A stretch of 64,000 bases of DNA from Silene latifolia (Eukaryota > Streptophyta > Magnoliopsida > Caryophyllales > Caryophyllaceae). The stretch is from contig NC_133526.1 of NCBI RefSeq assembly GCF_048544455.1, forward strand, positions 3,364,001 to 3,428,000, in the 5' to 3' direction. The position numbers were made by a program, and so were the translations under genes. The notes under the pieces were generated by a model. That model had not been told where the DNA came from and did not search any database. It was given only the letters and a program-made list of their open reading frames with translations. Shown here in pieces: positions 29,601 to 41,600 of this stretch. How positions within the stretch are numbered: position 1 is the first letter of the stretch; every line of letters begins with the position of its first letter.

Positions 29601-32600
29601 TGGAACCCTCTTGGGCCTACGTTGTGGACTCTTTCTCCTCCGTTTGGGTGCGGCCCAGGCCCGTAGTTGAATTTAACATATTTCGAGTCTCTCACTTAAA
29701 AGTACGAAGTAGAACCTTATAATTTCCCTAGAACAAACTCCCGTATCCAGGGGCGGTTCTTGAGGTGCGGGCGCACCCCCTCTCAAAGTCAGAAATAAAT
29801 AAATTATTGTGCAATATAGTTTTAATATTGTAATTATAAAATTCTTGATAAATATGTCTATCATTATTAAAAAAATTTCCAAAAAGAATAATTTGTTTGG
29901 TATATAATCAATGTTTTTTCCGTATTCTAATTTTGCGTCAATTTGATAGTCTCGTATTAAAAAAATCCTTTAAAAAAAGACATCCTTTAAGAAAGACGTA
30001 TGTGAAATGTATGAAATTTTACTATATTAATATTGATTTAGCCGCCACGTACTAAAAGTCTTTTAATTTTGTAAAATTTCCGCACCCTCTCTGTTCAATC
30101 CCTAGAGCCGCCATTGCCCGTATCATATTACATATATGTCCGTCATCAATATAAATTGATTAGTAGAAATTATTCTCCATGTAACATATATATTTGAATT
30201 ATTATTACATAACACAAATGATTCTTTATTTCTTTAATGCATGCATACAACTCGATCTATCTCGATTACTTTAATGCATGCATACAACTCGATCTATCTC
30301 GATTACTTAGACATGAAGAATAATTTCAATGCTGACCGCAACACCTGAAAAACTGATATATTCTATAAATGATGGTCTAGTAATCAAAGATAATACTTTT
30401 AAAAGTATAGTGATAAATAAAGCACAATGCACTAGCTAATAAGCTTATCATGCATTCCAATGACAAAAGAATAATCCAAATAATCCAAATTATTAAACCT
30501 AAAAAACCCATTACTTACCTTATATACTCAAGAATATTGGACGATATCTCTTTCCTTTAGATTTTGTGTGCTCGAATAATATACTTCCTCCCAATGGCGG
30601 AGCCGGGATTTTAAGTTAGCGTACTTAGCGGGGGCGGAAGGTAATATTATAAGAGGACCTCGAAAAAATTCGAATTTTTTTTCGAAATTTTTAGTTCAAA
30701 CGCCAAAGGGGACGAGCACCCCTGCTAGCCCCCCCTCGCTCCGCCACTGCTTCCTCCGTTCCGGTCAATTGTTTATCAGTGCCATTTGGGGTGTCTTGAT
30801 CAATTGGTTACCTTTTTATTTTAGAAATCACTTTAATGGTTTGATACTCCAAACTCGATCAATTTGGTCCATTTGTCATTCAATAATTGGTCAACCCCTC
30901 TTTTTCTTGATCTTTGGTCCAAAATCAAACGTAAACAAAGGGAGTATGCCTTAATCTTCATTTTTGAAATCACGGCCTTTTTAACATTTTCTTTTAAGTC
31001 ACATGTTAACATGTATAGGTCAGATGTTAGAAAAACCGTTTAAATCATAATGATTCCTAATTCTGGCCTTTCTTTTTTATATTTAATCTCAAATTTAAGT
31101 AGTTATAGGTTGCAAGTTTGAATGTCCGTCATATTTAATTAATTTGGTACATAGTAATGTGTTTAACTTTCTATGGAAATATGTAATAGAACATTTTCTT
31201 AGTTTTTCTTAATTTTGTTAGGTTTAAGTACTACTCCGTATCAGTTGTTGATAATATTACTTTTTTTTTTGTCATTTGTGTAGTAGAGAAGCATGGATGC
31301 AAGGCAAGCAAAGGGATTATGGAGAAAACAACAATCAATGTCAATCTACTCTTAAGGTGCTTATAGATCAAGTTCTTTAATTCACTAGTTTATTATTGTT
31401 TTTTCTATTTAGTTAAAAAAGTATTGAGGGAATGTGCATCCCCTTTATACTAAATGAATAGAAAAAGTTTCACATTTTCCCGCCTAAAAACATCTTTTCT
31501 ATTTGATATAATTAACTCTTATTTACTTTCTATTTTTATATAATTTCCTATTTACAAGGATTTGTCATATAGAGGATTTGTTTCTAGGTTTTAATTTGTG
31601 ATAAAAATTTCATTTACTTTGTAAGATAAGTTATAGCTAAAATATATGTAATCTCCCTTCCATTTTTAGTCTTCCCGTTTATTTTCTCTTAATCTCTTAG
31701 ACAATATTTTGACCACTCTTTTCAATACAATACATATATAACTTCTTTTTTTGCTTGAAAATGATATTTTGTGAAAGAAAAATGATTTTGATAAATGGGA
31801 AGATATAAAAAAAATTGGAGTATAAAATAATATCACTAATTTCACATAAAAAAATTATTTTCATTAAAATACACAATTTATGCCACTACATAAATCTCTT
31901 GATTAATTTGTTTGTTTTAATTTATTTTCTCAAATCAAATAAAATAATGAGAAACGTAACAAAAGTAATGAATTGTCAATTTATAATATATAAATAATAT
32001 ACTAAAAACTAGAACTCTATAAATACCGTGCATGCAATGCACGGGGCGTACACTAGTTATATTATTAAAAGAAAAGGGAGATTGCCATAAAAAGAACACA
32101 AAGGTGAAAGAAAAAAAAGTTTAGGGTATGATTATTGGTAAGATTTCCCAAAGTCTTAAGATTCCGCCACATCAGTTTTCCACTAACTTTTATTATTTAT
32201 TTATTGTTCAGACTCAACTCAGATTTACCTCAGATTTACCTCAGATTTTATACATTATCAGTCACCTCAGACTCTACTTTTTCACTTTATTTGAGAAAAT
32301 GTGGGGTTTAGGAAAAAAAAGAACAAAAATAATATAACACTTGCCTTTCTTTCATTGAATGTGTTCTTTTAATAGTGGGGTCAAGACTCATGTAGAGTCT
32401 TAAAACTCAATTTTAAAAAATCAATAAGTGATAAAAGTATTCATAACCTAAATGAAATAATGTCATATCAGAAACCCTCAAACCCTATAAGGCTATAAGT
32501 AAGAATTAAAGTATGTGGGGAAGTTGCATGCATGATATAGCATAATATAAAGTTTTTATTTATAGATACTAAAAAGGAAGATTTTGTGAAAGAAATAAAC

Positions 32601-35600
32601 AAAAATTTATGAAAAGTTAACAACTTTGGAGACTAATCCCTTTATCTATCTGACTTTTTCTTCATATTTGTTCTTTTATTCCTCGAGTCCAATGTCCTTG
32701 GATTCCTACCTCGTTAAGTCTCCAATCACATCTTTTATATTATGGGATTGCACGTAGCTCGTCAAGTCACTAACCTTTCTACTTTTCTAGCACAATTTTC
32801 GAATCAATTAGTCTCATTATAGACGGATATACTCTTTAAAGTGAAAGATGGGTCAAATATGCTTAAAGTGGTGAAATTTTTTGGCACTACCATGTAACTT
32901 GTTGCTTGTCTTATGCTTAAAGTGGGTGGATATTTGGCCCGTCTATAACTATAGACGAATATCTTCCGTCTATAATGAGAATTTGTGTTTTTGAATAAGG
33001 CCGTTATAACACCGTCTCATACAATAGTTATTGTATAATTAATTTATAATAATTTATCTTTTTTTTTTGTTTATCAACGTCGTTAAATGAAGTATATTAT
33101 AAGCTACTATGAGATCGTTATTTGTAGTATAAAGGTATTGAAAAGGATAACTGATTTCTTAATGATATTCTTTTGCAATAATTGTTATGTAAAACCGTTA
33201 TATATACAATTGATAGCACATTATATAACATATAACGAATTTATAATAATTTAGCTTTTTTGTTTATCGATGTCATTATATGAAATATATATAAGCTAAC
33301 TATTATGCTATATATTATTGTTCCGGGTGTAAATCCAGAGCAGATGTTTGATACCACTCGTAGCTGGTAGAATGATGTCCTTGCTAGAATCCTTCCTGCG
33401 GTCTCCTGAAACGATGAACAAACTGAGGGCTCGGCTTTGGCCGAGCGTACTCACTCCGACGCTCAAGTCAGTAAACTTAGAGAGGTAAGTCGTTGTTACT
33501 TGGCTAAGAGTGTATCGTAGAGAGATAAGGAAGATATTACCAGATGAATAGTGGTTATTAGGTCAATTTGTGGATCCTTTCCTCAATGAAGGTTGAGGAG
33601 TATTTATAGGCATTCACCTTTTGTCACGTAGTGGCCAAGTGGCCAAGTGGCTCATTAGGTGGAAAGACCGTTTTACCCTCGGCCGATGGACCTGAGGAGG
33701 CTAGCCGAGGGTCTTGGATATGAGTACGCGGATATGCGTCCCGGTGCTAGTTGTTTGCCGAGACCCAGGTGACAGGTAGATGGATTGTGTCGGCTAAATT
33801 TGTCTAAGTCGTTGACTTTGCTATGGATACCCTTGACCTTGCTCGATATGTTGACTTGGTCGTGGTCTGCGAATATGCCCCATCAATTTGCCCCCAGCGT
33901 AGTCTATGCCGTGGCATGGGCTCCGATGTATGTCGAGCGTATATTCTGCGCAAGTATTTTGCAAAAATTTTTGCGTCGGCTTCTTCTGATGCATCGGCTT
34001 GATCATTCGTAGGCCTACTATATCCCCCCTCCATATGGATGCGTAAAGGGTATCCGATGTGGGAAAGAATGATGATGCTACGGCCGAGACCAGGGTTGAG
34101 TGCTTGGTTATTTCGATTGCCCCCGGCCGTGCTTCATGGCTTGGTCGATCGTGTGGCGGCGGAGAGCGGGAACTTAGGAATTTTACGAGGAGATGAACAG
34201 TCGGAGAGATGTGAATGGGCGTGTTGAATACGCTTGTAATCGTAGTATTGATTGACATTCAACTGTTGCAACGATTGACATTCCATGGTTGCATGTCCGA
34301 CACGTGTTTGCTCGGCCGGTTGGTTGACGCTTCATGGGCTGTGCCCTGATTGGTCCTTCTTCATGGGCTTTTTCCTATAAATAGGGCAGTTATTCCGTGA
34401 TTTTGGCCATTACTTTCATTTCCTCAAATTTTCGAAAATTTTCTCCCAAAATCTTCATCTCTCTAAACTTTCAGGGGCTTTCTTTTCTTCAAATTCTCGA
34501 TCTTCGATCCGGCGAGTGTTTTTCTCTGAGGTAAACAAACAAATTTTCTTTTATTTCGTTAGTAATTTGTTGTGAACATGTCTTCTGATCTTTGGGACCC
34601 GATGCTTCGCGCCGGGGTTCTCGCGCGTTTTGAGGAGGAGGGGATACTAGATGCCGTCCCGTTAAGACACTGGGCCCCTAGGTCCCCTTCTCCCGTAGCT
34701 GATTTGCCCCTCGTGGAGGAGTTGGAGGATGAGGATGATGTTGATGTTGTTAATGATGACGGTGATGAGAGGGCTCCTGTTGGTGGTGGAAGGACGACCA
34801 TCTCGGATCATGGCGAGGCTTGCACGACTGGCCTCGACCGTGTGTTTACAAATAAATTCGCAAGCAGCTCCGGAGAGACTCTTTTCGGAGATCATTTCTT
34901 CTTCGGTGAGGGGTATAAAATTGTTATCCCTATGGAGGGTCAGGCGGTCTCTTTGTCCTCCCCGGGTCATATCGGCGTACATATTAGGCATCTGGAGTTT
35001 GGGCTCCGGTTCCCTTTGAATGAACACGTCATGGCCATTGTCAAAGCTATGAACGTCGCCGTGGCCCAACTGCATCCGTTGGCCATGAGGACGATAGTCA
35101 GCTTTGTATGGACCTGTCTGTTTCGGGGAGGTTCCATCGTTAACTTGTTTCGTCGCCTCCATAGCCTTCGGTATCAAAAAATGGCAAAGTGGGGTGGTAC
35201 AGGCGTACGAGACGGAACCAGGCTATGTCACCGTGAACAAGCTTACCTCTTGCAAGGACCGGCGGGGCGATGGGTGTACGTCCGGTGCCGGAGGACTACC
35301 CATTGCCTCGGTCTTTCCAGAACCCCGTTTACTTACGGTGTGAGACCCGGGAGGAGTACGAGAGACACGTCACCCAGGGTAGCAAGGTTAAGATGGACGC
35401 TTCATTCGTCCCTCTTACCTCGGATGAGGAGCGGGCAATGCGGCTATTTGATGCTGAGGAGGGTTGGCTGCCCCCGACTCAGATTATTCTTCAGGATGAG
35501 CTGCTATGCCGCGTCGGCCTCATACCGGCCCTCAGCTGGGGTGAGTGGGGTCGGTGTGAGGCCCACCTTTGCTTGTTGTGCCTCTTTCTTCAGAGCTTTG

Positions 35601-38600
35601 TTTTCTTTCCTTTATGTAACCCTTGTTTTGATTTCTTGCGGATCGGTTTGGGGCGGGATCATGCGAGAAGGACTTGAAGAGGCTAGGGCTTGATAAAGAC
35701 GGGAAGGTTGTTACCCGGCATCCTACGGCTGATTCGAAAGATCGCAGGCTAGCTCCCAACGAAATCATGGAGAAACAGACGAGGGGGTTAGATCGGGAGA
35801 CGGCCGAGTCACGGGTTCTTGGGGCGTGCGAAGAGATCGAAGAAGGCGGCGTCAAATCGGCGGCGGTATCAACGCCAACTCCTCTTCTACCCGGTGGTCC
35901 AAAAGGATCATGTGGAGGTGATCAACATTACCGAGGAGGAGGCGACCGTTGCTAAGGTCCCTTCTCCGAAGAAGAGGAAAGACCCACCGTCTGCCTCCAC
36001 CGCTGCCGGGGAGAAACCTGCCTCCACCAGCCCTCCAAAAAAGAGGGTCCAAACTGGTACGGATCTAACCTGCGGTTCGGATTTAGCCGGTTCATTGGAC
36101 GTTCCTGATGACAGACTTTCTGATGTGTCCATGCACGGTGACATGGATGCTCTGTGTAAATTTTTTGTAGATCCATCATCGGCAGCCGGCGTTCTCACTG
36201 AACGTCAAGCAGGGAAGCAGCCTGAGAAGGCGACTGAGAAGGCGGGTGACAGGAATGTCACCGTTGACTCCACACCCCAGAAGGCTACTCCCTCCGAACT
36301 CGTGGCGGAGGGTGAGAGAATATACAAGAGTTTGGGGAAATGGAGCCGTCCGTAGCCGCCTCCCTCATCATGGAGCGAGGAAAAAGCCGCGGAGCAATCT
36401 GGGCCACCGATTGCAAAGCTCAAGCTTGATATCTCTGTGCGAAAGGGGAAGCGGGAAGGCTAAGCGCGATCTCGGTCTTTGCCGAGAAGCGTGTGGAGGA
36501 GGTTGAGAGGGCTGCTGAAGGCCGAGAAGGCCAAAGTTGAGGAGGCTGATGGTGCCACGGCCAAGATGATGGCGGAGCGGGATAGGTATAAGGAAACCTA
36601 CGACGTTGTGGTTGCCAAGAGGGATGAGTGGGAGGATCTGTTCCGGAAGCAGGCGGAGGTGCTCAGGGACACACAGGCTATCCTTGCTCAAAAGGAGAAG
36701 GATATTGACATGCTTCAAGGTGATCTCCTCCCTAAAATGTGCGCCCAATTCCGGGACCGGGCCGAGGAGGCGGCCAAGGAGGCAATAAGAAAGCTCGTGG
36801 AGGCGGGCTCTATCACGATGGCTTCCCGTGGGATAAGTATGACCAGCTCCTCGATGAGATGGCTGAGGCTGCGAAACAGCGGCCGCCGAGAAGGAGGAGT
36901 GGCGAAGGCTCGGATAAGCGTCGGCTAAGGCGGCCTGTGAGGTAAAGGAGGCCGAGAAGGAGACTGAGAATGTCGGGCCCTCCTTTGGGCCGGTCACCGT
37001 AGACGCTGCTGCCTCTGATGGAGGGCAGCATGAGGCATAGGGAGACGGGCGGTCGTCACCAGACTCACCCGGCGTCTCGGATAGCCTTAGGCTGTTGGGC
37101 CAACTATTGAGCCTTTCCTCCCTGCCATCTTTTGGCGCTTCAATTGATATGCTTGTAATCTTTTGCTTTTCTTTTTCCTTGTTTGTAAACAAAACAACTT
37201 TCTTGGTAGGTTGTGTTTAGGCTTGCCCTTATGGGGACTGCCGTCGTCTGTATTCTTCTCTTAACCTTTTTTTTTTTTTTTTTTTTGTTTTTAACAAAGT
37301 TTATCCTTTCGGCCTCTGGCTTGGCCGAGGCATTGATCTACCACCTTTGTTTGTCCTTTTGCGTTTATTAATTGAGTGCCTTCGTTTTTGCCCTTGGTAT
37401 GGCCGAGGCGGTTTGAATGCACATCTCAACTGAGTAACGTCTTTTATGTCTTGACCGATCGTCCTTGTCGCCTTGACCAATTGCCAAGGTAACGGGGTTA
37501 TGGCTCGGCAAAGAATTCTTCTAGCGTAACGGTCATTGTGTCCCCGTCGCTCTCGGCCAATTGCCAAGGTAACGGGGTTATGGCTCGGCAAAGAATTCTT
37601 CTAGCGTACCGGTCATTGTGTCCCCGTCGCTCTCGGCCAATTGCCAAGGTAACGGGGTTATGGCTCGGCAGCAATTCTTCTAGCGTACCGGTCATTGTGT
37701 CCCCGTCGCTCTCGGCCAATTGCCAAGGTAACGGTGTTATGGCTCGCGCAGCAATTCTTCTAGCGTAACGGTCATTGTGTCCCCGTCGCTCTCGGCCAAT
37801 TGCCAAGGTAACGGGGTTATGGCTCGGCAGCAATTCTTCTAGCGTCCGGTCATTGTGTCCCGTCGCTCTCGGCCAATTGCCAAGGTAACGGGGTTATGGC
37901 TCGGCAGCAATTCTTCTAGCGTACCGGTCATTGTGTCCCCGTCGCTCTCGGCCAATTGCCAAGGTAACGGGGTTATGGCTCGGCAGCAATTCTTCTATTT
38001 GGGTGGCAAACTACGGAGGGGACAAGCAGTTGGATGGAAAAACTTGGTTGTTTCTTTATTTAAGATCACGCGTTGGGGTGTCCACATTGGGTTTTGACAC
38101 CTCCGCCGCTACACAAAGTACTTTCTCAAGTTGTCGGTGTTCCAATGGCTCATCAAAGGCACACCCTCCATATCTCGTCAGCGGTATGTACCCGGCCTCA
38201 TTTCTTCAACCACCTTGTAGGGACCCTCCCGATTGGCCGTCGGTTTTGCGTGAATATTTCCTTTGTTGGTGGCGGCCGACTTTCTTAGGACTAGGTCTCC
38301 TACTTTTAAGTCCCTTTTGTGGACTCTTCGGTTGTAGGCTCTTCTCATACGATTTTGGTATACTGCCAAATTGAGGCGTGCTGTATCTCGGCTTTCTTCG
38401 ACCAGATCTAGGGAGGCTTTAAGGCCTTCCTCATTTTCGACCGGGTTAAAGGTAGCCGTTCTGAATGTTGGCACCGTCGCCTCAATTGGTAGGACTGCTT
38501 CGGATCCATAGACTAAGTGGAAAGGGGAGTACCCCGTTGCTTCTTTCTCCGTGGTTCGTAGGGACCATAGGACGCCGGGTAGTTCGTCGGCCCACCTTCC

Positions 38601-41600
38601 TTTAAGGTCTTCCACTGTCTTCTTCAAACCGTTGAGGATCGTTTTATTAGGCTTCCTCACTTTGCCCAGTCCGTTGCTCGTGGGTGGCAGACGGAGGAGT
38701 ATGCGTACTTGATGCCAAGCTCTTCTAACCAGTTCATTATCAGGTCACTCCAAAATTCTCGGCCGTGGTCGAACACCATGACTTGGGGCAATCCGAAACG
38801 GGTTATAACATTTTCCCAGATTACCTTTCTGACGGCCGCTGTGGTCTTCGCCGGTACCGCTACAGCTTCAACCCATTTGGTGAAGTAATCAACGGCGACG
38901 ATCAAGAACTTCCTTCCTCCGGAGGCCGTTGGAAATGGCCCTAGCATGTCCATCCCCCATTGTGCGAAAGGGAGGGGCTAAGCACCGGTTGCGGTCTCGG
39001 GAAGGAGCGTGTATTACGGGCGTGCATCCGGCGGTTGCGCATTTCTTGGTCTTCGTTCGAGTCCCGAAGCATGGTGGGCCGAGAGTAGCCGGCTCGGAGA
39101 GCTTTGTGGGCTAGCGTTCTTGCCCCCATGTGGTGTCCGCAAATGCCCTCATGAATCTCTCGAAGTATTAGCTCTGCGTCGGTTGGACCGACACATTTCA
39201 AGAGTGGTCTTATTACGGACCTTCATACAGTTCCCCTTCGAATACCAAGTACCTGGCGGCGATCCTTTTGAGCTTAGCCGTGAGATTGCGGTTATCCCAA
39301 GAACTCACTTGTGAGCTTGTATTTCATTATCGGAGTCATCCACGTTGTCTCGGTTTCTACGTTGCCCATCATGCCGACGTCCTCGATGATACTCTTCGTA
39401 TTCACGATATCTACCCGACGCACGGTTCGGTGATGTTCTTGATGGTTGGTGGCAAGTTTGGAGAGAGCGTCGGCCGGTTGTTCTCGGACCTGGGGATGCA
39501 CTGAATTTTGAAAAACTTCAATTTTGCTGTGTCGGCTTTTACCCTTTCCAGGTATCTTACCATCCCATCGTCTCGCGCCTCGAACTCTCCTCTGATTTGG
39601 TTGGTAACCAATAGTGAGTCTGTCTTTAACACAATGTGTTCCTCCGTGACCCCGGCTAGTTCCACCCCCGTTTATTCTTTAGCCGTATTCGGATTCGTTG
39701 TTTGAGGCCGGAAGGTGAACTTCAAAGCGTACTCAAACTCGTCCCCGTTTGGGCTGATGATAAGGATGCCGGCGCCTGCGCTGTTGGTTGTGGAGGACCC
39801 GTCGGTGAATACCTCCCATACACCGGGGTGTATCTCCTCTTGATATGTGCACTCGGCCAGGAAATCTGCAAGTGCTTGCCCCTTTATCGAAGGCCTTGGT
39901 TTGTATTCAATGCCGAAGCCGGATAGCTCCACCGCCCACTTGACGAGTCTGCCGGATTGTTCGAATTTTTCCAGTGCTTTCTCTAATGGCTGGTCGGTTA
40001 GGACCGTCACGGGATGGGCATCGAAGTAGGGTTTTAACTTTCTTGCGGCAATGACGACGGCGAAAGCCGCTTTTTCAATCAGCGGGTAATTCCTTTCGTG
40101 GCAACACAGTGTGTGGTGACAAAGTAGATTGGATGTTGCTGTTTGTCTTCTTCCCTGATGATCACGGCGCTGACCGTGGCCGAGGTAACTGCTATGTAAA
40201 GGTATAGCGTCTCCCCTAGCATCGGCCTGGACAGGGTCGGGAGGGTCTGAAGATGAGCTTTTAGTTGTTTGAAAGCTGTGCTCTGTTCTTCCCCCCAGCT
40301 GAAGTCTTTATTCCCTTTTAACACTTTGAAGAATGGGGTGCTCTTGTCGGCTGATCGAGAGATGAAACGGGCGAGAGCCGCCATTCTCCCGGTCAGTACC
40401 ATAACCTCTTTTCGGTTCCTTGGTTCCGGCAGTTTTAAGATTGCTTGGATTTTATCTGGGTTGGCATCAATGCCTCTGGCACTGACGAGTACACCGAGGA
40501 ATTTACCTGCTCGGACACCGAAGTTGCACTTCATTGGGTTAAGCTTCATCCTGTACTTCCTTAGTGAACTGAATGTTTCCCGTAAGTCGGCCAAGTGCTC
40601 GCTGTCGGACTTGCTTTTCACAATAGCGTCGTCGACGTAAGCCTCGATGTTTCGCCCTTTTTGACTTTGGAAAACTTTGTCCACCAGTCTGGTGTACGTT
40701 GCACCGGCGTTTTTCAAACCAAACGGCATCATTTTGTACATGTATGTGCCGTTCGCGGTAATGAACGCGCATTTAGGCATGTCCTCCTCATCCATGAATA
40801 CCTGGTGATATCCCGAGAAGGCGTCTAGCAGGCTCAGCATGGTGTAGCCTGCCGTGGCGTCGATTAAGCTATCTATCCGAGGCAAAGGGTAACAATCCTT
40901 GGGGCATGCTTTATTAAGGTTGGTAAAATCTACGCACATTCTCCATGCCCCCGATGACTTCTTTACCATTACGACGTTGGCTAACCACTCAGGGTAAGTA
41001 CAAGGCGTGATGAAGCCCGCTTCTAGTAATTTATCTACCTCGGCCTTGATGGCGTCATCTTTCTCGGCTGAGGAGTTTCTCATCCTTTGCTTGACAGGGC
41101 GAGCGGTGGGGAGCACGTTTAGCTTGTGGATGATTACCTCCCGGCTCACGCCTGGCATCTCGGCCGCTGAGTAGGCGAAGACGTCTTTGTTCTCCCTCAG
41201 CAGATCTAGGAGAGCGGCTCTGAATTTTGGTTCCAGGTCGACGCCGATAGTCACGGTGCGGCCTGGATCAATCTCTACCTCCTCGGTCTCCGCTCCCTCT
41301 ACCATGCCGACGGTGGTATCAATGGGTTTGCCATCCTGTCGCAAGGATGGGCTTTTCCCCTTTTCTGATTTCTTCGCCGTTTTGAAGGATTGCAGTCGCA
41401 CCCCTCGGCGGATGCCTGGATATTTACCACCTCGTCGTTCTCGTTCTTCGAGGTGAGTTTATGCGCTTCCCCGGTCCGAGACATACATCAATGTCGAGCT
41501 CGGATGGACATCACGGCGTCGGCCCGCACTCGGTGTCTCGGCCTATGAGGACGTTGTAGGCGGATGAGCCGTCAATGACCACGAATTCCGACATAACGTT

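Noticed and set aside
34578-37040. Host gene inside KANADI intron
   Set aside because: The same gene recurs with the same flanks in a second retrotransposon (61693 onward), so it belongs to the element.
37301-37833. Minus-strand ORFs with repeated N-P-V-T-L-A-I-G motifs
   Set aside because: These are translations of the 80-bp tandem array; the unit is not a multiple of three in all copies, so no repeat protein is implied.
37475-37998. CRISPR-like array of repeats
   Set aside because: Adjacent units without unique spacers inside a plant retrotransposon; a plain tandem repeat.
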